The notes under the pieces were generated by a model. It saw only the letters and a program-made list of their open reading frames with translations. It was not told the origin of the DNA and did no database searches. From NCBI RefSeq assembly GCF_010729305.1, contig NZ_AP022574.1, positions 3,038,001-3,102,000 of the forward strand: 64,000 bases of DNA. The letters run 5' to 3'. This document shows, in pieces, positions 8,875-17,414 of the stretch. Each line of letters opens with the position of its first letter. The first letter of the stretch is position 1. The translations under genes were made by a program, and so were the position numbers. This DNA comes from Mycolicibacterium psychrotolerans (GTDB lineage: Bacteria; Actinomycetota; Actinomycetes; Mycobacteriales; Mycobacteriaceae).

Positions 8875-10452
8875 GTGGTGAGCGTCTTCGTACTGCTCAC
8901 CGCCAGTGTCAGGCCGGCGCCGATGTCCGTGCGCGGAGGTCCCGGCGAGGTGATCGGCGGGCCCTACGCCGCGCTGCTGGCACATTCGGTCGATCTCGGG
9001 CCGTCGAACGACCGCACCGCACAACTCATCATCGAGCTGCGCGACGCCGTCCCACCGCAGACGTTGCAGAGCTGGGCCGGCACCCGGTCGCTGACCGTGC
9101 GATGGCGTCCAGGACAGCACTGGGCGGTCGTCGAGGGCGCCGCGCAGAGGGTCGCGCGAGCTTTCGGCGTGGACATCCACAACTTCCGCGAGCGGCACGG
9201 CCGGGTGTTCTACGCTTCGCGGCGCCAGCCCGCCGTCCCCGACGTCCTGGCCGGTGAGGTCAGCGGGATCGGCCGGATCCTGGGCTACACGCCCTATCGC
9301 AACTCACAGCCGCGGCAATTGCCCCTCGACGTCCCCGAATTCGGGTTGACGCCCGCCGCGCTGCGCACCACCTACGAAGCCGACGGCTTGTTCGGCGACG
9401 GCTACACCGGCAAGGGGCAGACGATCGTCATCTTCGCGTTCGGCGGCTTCGATCAGGCCGACCTCGACGCGTTCGCCACCCGATACGCGCTGCCGCGGTT
9501 CGCTCCGACAGTGATCGGCGGACCGCCCGGGGAATCGAGCGCGGAGACGACGATGGATCTGTCGATCGTGCACGCGATCGCGCCCGATGCGCAGAAGGTG
9601 GTGGTCAACGCGCGTCCGACAGTCGAGGGTGACGGTGCCTACGTCAAGATCGGCCAGATGATGGAGGACGTCGACCGGCTGTTCCCCGGCGCGGTGTGGA
9701 GCTTCTCGATCAGCTGGGGTTGCGACAAACTGCTCACCGCTACGGATCTCGCGCCCGCGCGGTCGGCCTTGGTGGCCGCGGCCGGCCGCGGCACGACGGC
9801 GTTCATGGCCAACGGTGACCTCGCCGGACTGGAGTGCAAGAGCGGCGACGACTGGTCGTCGGCGCCGGAGGCTGACAACGTCGGACTGAATTCGGTTGCC
9901 TCCCTTCCGGAAATGGTCAACGTCGGCGGGACGACTCTGTCGACCGACGCCCGTGGTGGCTGGCTGGGTGAGCAGACGTGGTACGACATTCCGCTGTCGC
10001 TGGGCACCAGCGGGGGAGTGTCGGAGTTGTTCGACCTGCCCGGGTGGCAGGGCGCCGCTGCCGGCAGCGTCGCCGCGGACCGCAACACCGGACAGCGGTT
10101 GACCCCGGACGTGGCCGCGGTCGCCGATCCGTTCACCGGAGTGAGCTTCATTCTCGACGGCCAGCCGACCATCGGCGGCGGCACATCGCAGGCCGCCCCG
10201 ATCTGGGCCGGCTTCGCCGCAGTGATGAACGACTACCTGCTCTCCACCGGGGGGCGACGCCTCGGCGACCTCAACCCGCAGCTGTATCGCATCGCCGCGG
10301 GGGCACGCCTGCCGGCGTTTCGCGATGTGACCCTGGGCGGCAACGCCGTCGACAACGCCGCGCCGGGCTACGACCTCGTCACCGGGCTGGGCACCCCCCG
10401 GGTCGGCAACCTGGTCCGAGACGTCGCGGATCTGCAACGGGAGACCTCATGA
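8875..10452 (+). CDS. Sedolisin (S53) serine-carboxyl peptidase with pro-domain
   Basis: The 525-residue protein has a pro-kumamolisin-like activation domain (about 35-140) and an S53 catalytic domain from about 155. Catalytic residues are visible: Glu224 and Asp228 in ETTMDLS, oxyanion Asp315 in ANGDLAG, and nucleophile Ser438 in GTSQAAP. The C-terminal RDVTLGGN...YDLVTGLG segment is the calcium site. These enzymes are acid-active endopeptidases. GTG 8875 is the only canonical start after the in-frame stop at 8833-8835, and it clips the signal peptide: upstream codons would read ERHAGLAAL. Its stop overlaps the next gene's ATG (ATGA). Confidence 0.9.
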   Translation: MVSVFVLLTASVRPAPMSVRGGPGEVIGGPYAALLAHSVDLGPSNDRTAQLIIELRDAVPPQTLQSWAGTRSLTVRWRPGQHWAVVEGAAQRVARAFGVDIHNFRERHGRVFYASRRQPAVPDVLAGEVSGIGRILGYTPYRNSQPRQLPLDVPEFGLTPAALRTTYEADGLFGDGYTGKGQTIVIFAFGGFDQADLDAFATRYALPRFAPTVIGGPPGESSAETTMDLSIVHAIAPDAQKVVVNARPTVEGDGAYVKIGQMMEDVDRLFPGAVWSFSISWGCDKLLTATDLAPARSALVAAAGRGTTAFMANGDLAGLECKSGDDWSSAPEADNVGLNSVASLPEMVNVGGTTLSTDARGGWLGEQTWYDIPLSLGTSGGVSELFDLPGWQGAAAGSVAADRNTGQRLTPDVAAVADPFTGVSFILDGQPTIGGGTSQAAPIWAGFAAVMNDYLLSTGGRRLGDLNPQLYRIAAGARLPAFRDVTLGGNAVDNAAPGYDLVTGLGTPRVGNLVRDVADLQRETS

Positions 10453-11642
10453 GCGACGACGAACAAGTGCCCACCACCGAGTGCCGGGTCTGCCGCGTCG
10501 ACGTGCCCGCGGGCACGTTCTGCGGTCTGTGCGGATGCCATCTGACGCCCCGAAAGTTCGAGGGCCCGGACTGGTTGCGGATCCGCAACTTCGGTGCCGC
10601 CCCGGGTGAGAGCGTGCTGTCGCCGTCACTGGTCAGTTCGCTGTTCCCACAACTGACGCATCGCGGCGCGTTCCGGCTGGCGTTGGGGGCGATGCTGGTG
10701 TCGCTGGTGGCCTTCGCGCTGCTGCGCATGCCGGCGGCGCTGATCGCCGTCGGCGTCCTGGGCCTGCCCACCCTGTTCGTCATCTATCTGCGCGAGGCCG
10801 ACGCGTTCCGCGACCTGCCGCCCCGCGTGCTGGCGCTGACCGCGGTGCTGGGGATCGGTCTCGGTGTCGGTTTCGCGCTGTTCAGCGGTGCCGCATTCGA
10901 CCGGTCCTCCGGGTTCGCGCTCGGCGTCGGGATGACCGGCGAGCAGATGCTGCTGGAGGGCATCGCGATCCCGCTGGGCGGCGCGGTACTCATGCTGGTG
11001 CCCGTCGTCGTCATCCGGCTGATCGGGCGGCCCTCTCGAGAGTCGTTGGAAGGCTTCATGATCGGTGCGCTCGGCGCGCTGATGTTCACCGCGGCGGCGA
11101 TGATGACCAGGCTGGTGCCCCAGCTCGACACCGGGCTCGTCAGCACGGCGCCGCTGAGCTTCTACATCGTCGAAGCAGGCATCCGGGGCGTCGCGGTGCC
11201 GTTGACCTCCGCCGCGACGGGTGGACTGATCGGCGCCGCCCTTTGGTTCGTGCGTCCGGAGAGCAAGAAGCACCAGCGCCCCGGCGTCGCCCGCGCGGTC
11301 CTGGTGTTCTTCGCGGTGGCGATCCTGCTGCTGAGCATCGCCCTGGGACTGGTCGACGTCTCCCGCTCACACCAGTGGCTGATGCTGGCACTGTATGCGG
11401 CCGTGGCGGCGGTTGCCGTGTTGCTGCTGCGGATCAGCCTGCACCTGGCGCTGCTGCACGAGGCGCACGACGAGATCGCCGCCGACGAACCCGTGCTCTG
11501 CCAGAACTGCGGCCACGTGGTGCCCGACATGGCGTTCTGCCCGGGCTGCGGAGTGGCGGCCCGGGCGTCGTCGCGGTCCTCCCGCGCGCTGCGCCGCACC
11601 GCGCGCCCGCAACCCGTCGACACCGACGGCGACGGACGTTGA
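10449..11642 (+). CDS. Polytopic membrane protein with zinc ribbons at both ends
   Basis: The 397-residue protein starts in the ATGA overlap with the S53 gene. The N-terminus has CRVC...CGLC (residues about 12-28), a zinc-ribbon pair. At least seven hydrophobic helices span about 75-340. A second zinc ribbon, CQNC...CPGC, lies at about 350-366, followed by a basic tail. Some membrane segments contain acidic residues (GEQMLLEGIAIP, and an E in FYIVEAGIRG), recalling PrsW-type membrane peptidases, but I do not see a decisive motif. Tight coupling to a secreted peptidase suggests a role in its export, activation or regulation (inference). Confidence 0.8.
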   Translation: MSDDEQVPTTECRVCRVDVPAGTFCGLCGCHLTPRKFEGPDWLRIRNFGAAPGESVLSPSLVSSLFPQLTHRGAFRLALGAMLVSLVAFALLRMPAALIAVGVLGLPTLFVIYLREADAFRDLPPRVLALTAVLGIGLGVGFALFSGAAFDRSSGFALGVGMTGEQMLLEGIAIPLGGAVLMLVPVVVIRLIGRPSRESLEGFMIGALGALMFTAAAMMTRLVPQLDTGLVSTAPLSFYIVEAGIRGVAVPLTSAATGGLIGAALWFVRPESKKHQRPGVARAVLVFFAVAILLLSIALGLVDVSRSHQWLMLALYAAVAAVAVLLLRISLHLALLHEAHDEIAADEPVLCQNCGHVVPDMAFCPGCGVAARASSRSSRALRRTARPQPVDTDGDGR

Positions 11643-12364
11643 CCACCACCACGTTCTTTCCCGGCTACGCGGTCACCGGGAAGCGCTACCAGGCGACGTC
11701 CACACAGCGCAGTTCGCACCGAAAAGTGTTGTTGCTGTGGCTGATTCCGGTCATCGTCGTCGGTGCGGTGCTCGCCGCCATCTCGTCCAAGGTCACCCAG
11801 GCGCCGGTGCGCTATGTCTGCCCGCCGGACTGCGGCCGGTCTCCCACCGGCACGCCCGTCGCCATCAATCCGCGCTTCACCGCGCCGGACGGATCCTTCT
11901 CGGTGTCTTATCCCGCCTCCGGTGCGGCCTACCGCGTCACCACCCAGGGCGACGGCGTCACCGCCGAGTTCACCGGCGGGGAGGGTGGGACGATGCGACT
12001 GTTCAGCGAACCCGCCCGGGGCAGGACCGCGCAGCAGGTCGCCAACGACCTGGTGGCCGCGCACGTGCCGGATCCGCGCAGGGCCTACGAGATTCCCAAC
12101 GCGATGGTGGGCTACCAGCCGGGCTACGGGGAGGCGATCGACTACTACCCGCAGGGCGGCATGAGCAGCTACGCCCGGATGCGCGTGATCGCCATGGTGG
12201 CGGTCAAGAACGATCTGGCACTGGTCGCCTCGGTCGTCGGTCCCTACCACCAGTTCGGACCGGACTTCGGCCCCGGCAAGCCCTCGGGCGCCAACGTGCA
12301 ACTCGCCCTCGACATGGGCAAATACGTCAACAGCTTCTCGTGGCGGGGCGATCCACCCCGCTGA
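11639..12364 (+). CDS. Membrane-anchored extracytoplasmic protein, third gene of S53 operon
   Basis: The 241-residue protein begins at TTG 11639, overlapping the previous stop (TTGA). One TM helix (about 32-50, LLLWLIPVIVVGAVLAA) precedes an outward domain of about 185 residues with two early cysteines (VCPPDC) and a beta-rich segment containing FSVSYP. The fold resembles small lipoprotein-like proteins with a PsbP/LpqN-type beta sheet, but I cannot name the family. Overlaps on both sides of the middle gene make the three a single translationally coupled unit. Function unknown. Confidence 0.75.
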   Translation: MTTTTFFPGYAVTGKRYQATSTQRSSHRKVLLLWLIPVIVVGAVLAAISSKVTQAPVRYVCPPDCGRSPTGTPVAINPRFTAPDGSFSVSYPASGAAYRVTTQGDGVTAEFTGGEGGTMRLFSEPARGRTAQQVANDLVAAHVPDPRRAYEIPNAMVGYQPGYGEAIDYYPQGGMSSYARMRVIAMVAVKNDLALVASVVGPYHQFGPDFGPGKPSGANVQLALDMGKYVNSFSWRGDPPR

Positions 12365-12409
12365 GCGCAGACGGTGGCCAAGGGCCTCGAACACGGTTAC
12401 GTTCGAAGG

Positions 12410-12574
12410 GTGACCGCTCCGACCGAGGCCCGATGTGGGAAATGCGGCCGGACGTCGCCGGTCGTGTCGTCACAGCCCACCTGGTCAGCCGGGTCCGACC
12501 GGATCAGCCGCTGGTTTCTCGACGTCGAATGTGCCGACTGCGGTCAGCAGTACGGGTGGCTGGGCGACTGCTGA
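12410..12574 (+). CDS. Mini zinc-ribbon protein (54 aa)
   Basis: The small frame has RCGKCG at the start and ECADCG near the end, two CxxC knuckles with the spacing of a zinc ribbon. TACGTT (12398-12403) lies 6 nt before the GTG at 12410, the geometry of a leaderless mycobacterial start, so this was preferred to the longer GTG at 12374. It sits 45 bases after the S53 operon. No known family recognised; a nucleic-acid-binding or metal-binding role is possible. Confidence 0.55.
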   Translation: MTAPTEARCGKCGRTSPVVSSQPTWSAGSDRISRWFLDVECADCGQQYGWLGDC

Positions 12575-12641
12575 ACGGCGCGTTCGTCTTCCGGGCACCC
12601 GTCGCCCGTCCTAGGATGTCAGCAACGACAGGGGGCTGGAT

Positions 12642-12938
12642 GTGAAGCGATCGGTGATGACGCGCATGGGTCTGTGTGGGGCGGCCGCTGCGACCTCGCT
12701 GCTGACTCTCGCGGCGCCCGCCGGGGCCGACACCGCGTCCTTCCTCAGCGGGCTGGAACCCGTCTACACGTCGCTGACCCGCGAACAGCTGCTGAACGCG
12801 GGCGCGATCTCCTGCGGGATCCTGGACGCCGGACAGCCGGCGCCGGTCGCCGTCGAGACCCTTTACCGGCAGATGGGCATCGCCCTGGCCACCGGCAACG
12901 ACATCGTCGCCGCTGCCGCCCTCCACCTCGGCTGCTGA
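12642..12938 (+). CDS. Small secreted DUF732-type protein
   Basis: The 98-residue protein has a signal peptide cut after AGA near residue 29. The mature 69 residues have the pattern FLSGLEPVYTSLTREQLLNAG...CGIL...C typical of mycobacterial DUF732 proteins, with two cysteines likely forming a disulfide. The start is GTG 12642 after AGGGGG. DUF732 proteins are small exported helical proteins without assigned function. It is convergent with the DUF427 gene (7-base gap). Confidence 0.75.
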   Translation: MKRSVMTRMGLCGAAAATSLLTLAAPAGADTASFLSGLEPVYTSLTREQLLNAGAISCGILDAGQPAPVAVETLYRQMGIALATGNDIVAAAALHLGC

Positions 12939-12945
12939 GGCGGGC

Positions 12946-13437
12946 TCACCACCCCATGGAGCCCGGCACCCCTTTGAAGGGTCCGGCGACCCAGCTGGTG
13001 ATCCAGCCGCCGTAGAACCCGCCGGGTTGCGGCACCACGACCTCGCCGTTGACGGTGCACCGGTCCACCGCGGTGGCCATCACGGCGACCGCACCGGCGA
13101 TCGCGGCGAACCCGCGCGTCGGCGACCGGTAGGTCCACGCCGCCCGCGGGGCGATGACCGTCGGCGTCACCAGGTCGAAATAGCTTGCCTGCCCCTTCCA
13201 TTCGCACCACGACGCTCCGTCGGCGTCACGCAGAACCCCGTCGCCGAAGCTTTCGGCGGGAAGGTAGTAGGTGGGGGGATGGCTGGTCTCGAGCACCCGC
13301 CAGGCGCGCTCGGTGGACGCGATCACCTGACCGCCCAATTCGATGGTGATCGACCCGGCGAACTCCTCGAGTCGTGGGGGTCGAGGGTAGTCCCAGACCG
13401 ACTCCTGTCCAGGTCGGGGCTTGTCCGGTACCGGCAT
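12946..13437 (-). CDS. DUF427 family protein
   Basis: The 163-residue protein matches the DUF427 pattern: ESVWDYPRPPRLEE, VIASTERAWRVLETSHPPTYYLP, WCEWKG, and the C-terminal GGWITS segment. ATG 13437 was chosen because TACACT lies exactly 7 nt upstream (a leaderless start); an in-frame ATG at 13467 would add 10 residues. The biochemical role of DUF427 is unknown. It is divergent from the peptide transporter 71 bases away. Confidence 0.82.
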   Translation of the reverse strand: MPVPDKPRPGQESVWDYPRPPRLEEFAGSITIELGGQVIASTERAWRVLETSHPPTYYLPAESFGDGVLRDADGASWCEWKGQASYFDLVTPTVIAPRAAWTYRSPTRGFAAIAGAVAVMATAVDRCTVNGEVVVPQPGGFYGGWITSWVAGPFKGVPGSMGW

Positions 13438-13508
13438 GCCGCCGAGTGTAGGCCGAGATTGGCGCATCGTCTGTTTCGATCACCGCCCCCAAGGGGCACC
13501 TTGATTCC

Positions 13509-14963
13509 ATGACCATCCGAGACCATCAGCGTCAACGCACGTTCTTCGGGCACCCGATCGGACTGACCAACCTGTTCGGTGTCGAGTTGTGGGAGCGATT
13601 CTCGTTCTACGGGATGCTCACGATTCTGGCGTACTACCTCTACTACTCGGTGACCGAAGGCGGCCTCGGGCTGCCGCAGAGCACGGCCACCGGGATCGTC
13701 GGCGCCTACGGCGGACTGGTGTACCTGTCCACCGTGCTCGGCGGCTGGGTGGCCGACCGGTTGCTGGGTATGGAGCGCACCGTGTTCTACGGCGGTGTGG
13801 TGGTGATGATCGGGCACATCGCGCTGGCGGTGCTACCCGGGTTGACCGGTGTCGGCGTCGGATTGGTGTGCGTGGCACTGGGCTCGGGCGCACTCAAGGC
13901 GAACGCGTCGTCGCTGCTGGGCACGCTCTACGACAAGGGTGACGCGCGCGCCGACGGCGGCTTCACGCTGTTCTATCTGGGCATCAACCTGGGCGCGTTC
14001 ATCGGTCCGCTGATCACCGGGCTGCTGCAGACCCGCGTGGGGTTCCACTACGGGTTCGGTGCGGCGGCCGTCGGGATGGCACTGGGCCTGGTCCAGTACG
14101 TGGCGTTCCGGCGCAACCTCGGCGAGTACGGCCGCGACGTGCCGAACCCGTTGCCGCGCAACGCTATCGGTAAGACGGTCGGCGTCATGGTCGCCGGACT
14201 GGTGGTGATCGGACTCGCGATCGCGATCGAGCTCGTCACGCTGGCGAACCTGTCACAGGTGACCACCGGCGTCATCGTCGTCGCGTCGGTGCTGTACTTC
14301 GCGGTCATGCTGCGCAGCGCGCACGTCGCCACCGAGGAGAGGGTCCGGGTCCGCGCGTTCATCCCGCTGTTCATCGCCAACGCGGTGTTCTGGTCGCTGT
14401 TCCAGCAGATCTTCACGGTGCTGGCCGTCTACTCCGACGAGAGGATGAACTGGACGATCTTCGGCTGGACGGCGCCGTCGAGCTGGATCGGTTCCATCGA
14501 ACCGGTGTGGATCATCGTGCTGTCGCCGCTGTTCGCGCTGCTGTGGACCCGGCTCGGCAACCGGGCGCCCACCACGCCGCGCAAGTTCGCCTACGGCGTG
14601 ATCGGGATGGGTCTGGCGTTCCTGTGTTTCGTGCCGCTGGCCGGCACGACGGGCCGCGCGACGCCGGCGCTGCTGGTGATGGCGATCATGGCCGTGTTCG
14701 CGGTGTCCGAACTGCTGCTCTCGCCGATCGGCCTGTCGGTGACCACCAAGCTGGCCCCGGCGGCGTTCCGCGCGCAGATGATGGCGCTGTACTTCTTCTC
14801 GGTAGGCCTCGGCACCGCGATGTCAGGCGTGCTCGCGCGGTACTACGACCCGTCGCGGGAGTTCGCCTACTTCGGCATCCTGGGCGTGGTCGCGGTGGCC
14901 GCCGGTGCGGTGGTGTTCGTCATCTCGCCGTGGATCAGTCGCCAGATGGAAGGGGTGCACTGA
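13509..14963 (+). CDS. POT/PTR2-family proton-coupled peptide transporter
   Basis: The 484-residue polytopic protein belongs to the di/tripeptide:proton symporter family. The POT signature ExxERFSFYG is intact on helix 1 (Glu26, Glu29, Arg30), as are the PTR2 segments GALKANASSLLGTLY and FYLGINLGAFIGPLI. Length is normal for DtpT-type bacterial members, with about 12-14 TM helices. It acts in the cytoplasmic membrane. The 3' end overlaps the convergent PhoD-like gene by 29 bases. Confidence 0.93.
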   Translation: MTIRDHQRQRTFFGHPIGLTNLFGVELWERFSFYGMLTILAYYLYYSVTEGGLGLPQSTATGIVGAYGGLVYLSTVLGGWVADRLLGMERTVFYGGVVVMIGHIALAVLPGLTGVGVGLVCVALGSGALKANASSLLGTLYDKGDARADGGFTLFYLGINLGAFIGPLITGLLQTRVGFHYGFGAAAVGMALGLVQYVAFRRNLGEYGRDVPNPLPRNAIGKTVGVMVAGLVVIGLAIAIELVTLANLSQVTTGVIVVASVLYFAVMLRSAHVATEERVRVRAFIPLFIANAVFWSLFQQIFTVLAVYSDERMNWTIFGWTAPSSWIGSIEPVWIIVLSPLFALLWTRLGNRAPTTPRKFAYGVIGMGLAFLCFVPLAGTTGRATPALLVMAIMAVFAVSELLLSPIGLSVTTKLAPAAFRAQMMALYFFSVGLGTAMSGVLARYYDPSREFAYFGILGVVAVAAGAVVFVISPWISRQMEGVH

Positions 14964-16584
14964 GCGCGACGGTGGTCACCTCGGTCAGCGTTCCGTCGTC
15001 GGTGGGCTGCTCGAAGACCACCTCGGCGTGACGGCCCTCGGCGTTCAGCGAGGCGATCGTGTTGCCGAACAGGGGGCCGCTCAGGTTGCGCCACGACACC
15101 GGCAGCTCCGGCGAGCCGGCGCGGCGGGCCCAGCGTCGGGTGAGCCGGGCCGCGGGCGCCGACCAGCCCAGCTTGAACGCGGGCTTGACGAACGCCGGCA
15201 CGTAGTTGTGCACCGGCGAACAGACCAGTTGATGCACCCGCGCCGGCGTCGGCACGCCGAAATCGGCGCGTGCGGCGTAGCTGTGGTGGACGTCGCCGGA
15301 CAGCACCGAGATCGTGGCAGGCCCCTGGGGCGACGCCGCCGCGGCGGCGATCAACTCGCCGAGCCGCAGGAACGACGCGAAGAACGCCGGCCAGTGCTCG
15401 AGATCGGCGGCCTGCCGGATCTTTTCGGCGATCCGCCCGCGCAGCCCGTCCCGGCCGGCCGCGATCTCGTTGACCGTCTGCAGGTCGGCGAGCGCGGGCG
15501 GCAGCAGCCACGGCAGCGACGACCCGATGATCAGGTGGTCGACGGTGTCCAGGTCGTCACCGACCTGCCGCTCGACCCACGCGAACTCGCGGTCGCCCAG
15601 CATCTTCCGTTCGCCGCCGTCGAGGATGCGGGCGTTGCGTGAGTCCACCATGACCAGTCGGCTGCGACCCAGGTCCCAGCGGAAGCTGAACCGCAGCCCC
15701 TTGTCGCCGTCGACTTCGCTGTCGGCGCGGTCCGCCAGCTCGACGATCAGTGGCCAGCAGTCACCGTCGGCGGCCAGCACCTTCTGGTAGTCCTCGTCGG
15801 TCTCGAGTTCGCTCGGGCTCAGATTGCCCAGGTGCTGGTACACCCAGTAGGACCCCAGCCCGGCGCGGATGCGGTCGCGCCACCACGGCTCGGCGTTGAT
15901 GTCGGCCCGCCACGCCGCCGAGGTGTTCCAGTCGTCGCGAATGTCGTGGTCGTCGAAGATCATCGCGGTCGGCAGGGTGGACAGGATCCACCGGATCTCC
16001 GGATCGCCCCAGGTGTGCCGGTAGAGGCTCTCGTACTCGGAGAACGAGACCACCTCGTCGGGCGGGCGGCGGTTGGCCGAGCGCCGCGAGGAGCGGCGGC
16101 CCGCCAGATGACGGCGCGCCTCGGGAGTCAGCTCGTCGGCGTAGACCTGATCGCCGAGCAGCAGCAACGCATCCGGCCACTCGTCGACCGGCAATGACGT
16201 CAGCCGGGTGGCGTAGCAGTCGAGGGCATCCAGGCCGAGCTTCTCGTCGAGCTTGGCGTCGCCGGTCTTCGGGTAGCGGCACGATCCGAAGATCACCTTC
16301 AGCCGGTCGGCCGTGCCCGGACCGCGTGTCCTGATGACGCTCGGCGGGAACGGTGTGTCTGCCTCCGGCCAGCACCTGGTGCCGTCGACGCGCACCTCGT
16401 AGGCGGTGGTGGAGTCGGGAGCCAGCCCGCTGACCGGAACGAGGGCGAAGTGAGCGCCCTGCACCTCGAACGTGCGGGTGCGGCAGCCCAGCACCTCCAC
16501 CTCGGCGGAGGTGTCGGTCTGCACCCACACCGTCGCGGTCGTGTCACCGACGTGGCGCAACACGGGGCCGAGCAGAAGGGTCAC
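14935..16584 (-). CDS. PhoD-like alkaline phosphatase/phosphodiesterase
   Basis: The 549-residue protein has a fibronectin-like N-terminal PhoD_N domain (1-100) followed by a metallophosphatase core: GSCRYPKTGD, LLLGDQVYADEL, IFDDHDIRDDW and SGDVHHSY carry the Asp/Asn/His metal ligands. No Tat or Sec signal is visible at the N-terminus, so unlike classic PhoD it may be cytosolic, or the start may be further upstream. It likely hydrolyses phosphomonoesters or diesters. It overlaps the transporter at the 3' ends. Confidence 0.88.
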   Translation of the reverse strand: MTLLLGPVLRHVGDTTATVWVQTDTSAEVEVLGCRTRTFEVQGAHFALVPVSGLAPDSTTAYEVRVDGTRCWPEADTPFPPSVIRTRGPGTADRLKVIFGSCRYPKTGDAKLDEKLGLDALDCYATRLTSLPVDEWPDALLLLGDQVYADELTPEARRHLAGRRSSRRSANRRPPDEVVSFSEYESLYRHTWGDPEIRWILSTLPTAMIFDDHDIRDDWNTSAAWRADINAEPWWRDRIRAGLGSYWVYQHLGNLSPSELETDEDYQKVLAADGDCWPLIVELADRADSEVDGDKGLRFSFRWDLGRSRLVMVDSRNARILDGGERKMLGDREFAWVERQVGDDLDTVDHLIIGSSLPWLLPPALADLQTVNEIAAGRDGLRGRIAEKIRQAADLEHWPAFFASFLRLGELIAAAAASPQGPATISVLSGDVHHSYAARADFGVPTPARVHQLVCSPVHNYVPAFVKPAFKLGWSAPAARLTRRWARRAGSPELPVSWRNLSGPLFGNTIASLNAEGRHAEVVFEQPTDDGTLTEVTTVALSAPLPSGD

Positions 16585-16605
16585 CGTGACAGCCTAGAGG
16601 GACCA

Positions 16606-16638
16606 ACGGCCGCCCCGCCGTGGTGGCGGAGCGGCCGT
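16606..16638. terminator. GC-rich hairpin between PhoD-like and Pro/Gly-rich genes
   Basis: ACGGCCGC (16606-16613) pairs with GCGGCCGT (16631-16638), and CGCC pairs with GGCG inside, with one mismatch and a GTGGT loop. It lies just downstream of the minus-strand gene ending at 16652 and fits an intrinsic terminator without a clean U-tract. Confidence 0.6.
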
Positions 16639-16651
16639 CGTTCCTCGATTC

Positions 16652-17125
16652 TCAAAGGCGGACGAAGGTCCCGGTCGAGCTGTCCCAGACACCCCAGACA
16701 CCGAGGTCCGGGTTCCACACCACGGGCAGGCCCTCGGCCCAGTCCGGAAGCTCCGGAGCCGGCGGGGTGCCCTCCGGCGGCGTGACGGGCGTGGTGACCC
16801 AGGACGGCGCCTCAGGGAACGTGATGCGGTCCTGCGGCATCGGACCACCGTGTCCGGGAGGCGGCAGGTAGCCCAGCCCCGGAGGCAGCGGCGTGCTCGG
16901 ATCGCCGGCGTTCACGCCAGGCCCGGTGACGGTGGTCGGGCGCGGACCGGGATTGCCGGCGCCCTGCCCGTTGCCGCCGGGATTGCCCGGGTGGTCGGTG
17001 CTGCCCGGGCCGTGCGGTGGCGGCGACGCAGGGTCGGCCTGCGCCAGGCCCGCGACGGCTCCGAAGCCGCCGAGTCCCAGAACGCCGGCCGTCGCGAAAC
17101 CTGCCGCGATCTTCTTCACATCCAT
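16652..17125 (-). CDS. Secreted Pro/Gly-rich protein
   Basis: The 157-residue protein starts at ATG 17125 with GAGGAGG 9-15 nt upstream; an adjacent GTG at 17128 is an alternative. A signal peptide ends near AQA-DP (residue 30). The mature part is Pro/Gly-rich and disordered (HPGNPGGNG, PPPGHGGP) and ends in a compact Trp-rich motif VWGVWDSSTGTFVRL that could bind a partner or the wall. There is no enzymatic domain. Upstream 17126-17414 (289 bases) holds no supported gene. Confidence 0.72.
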   Translation of the reverse strand: MDVKKIAAGFATAGVLGLGGFGAVAGLAQADPASPPPHGPGSTDHPGNPGGNGQGAGNPGPRPTTVTGPGVNAGDPSTPLPPGLGYLPPPGHGGPMPQDRITFPEAPSWVTTPVTPPEGTPPAPELPDWAEGLPVVWNPDLGVWGVWDSSTGTFVRL

Positions 17126-17414
17126 CACGAGAACCTCCTCGTTGACCTGATCAGGCTGCGGTGCCGAGCAACACAACCTGTGACGTGCCGTGTGCACTGG
17201 AGCCGTTGCCGCCGCAGCGCGACGAGCTCGGCCCCACCCCGACCCGCACCACGGATGTCTGCCCATCCGCGGCGCTAAACCGGCCACTCACAAGAATTTT
17301 CCGACTGTGCGGTTGAGCTGCGTAGGTGCGGCGAAGCAGTCTCTGCGCCCGTTGTGAGTTAGCTGTGAATCCCCGTCAGCCTGTAACGCTGCAGCGTCGG
17401 CAACCGAAACGCGG

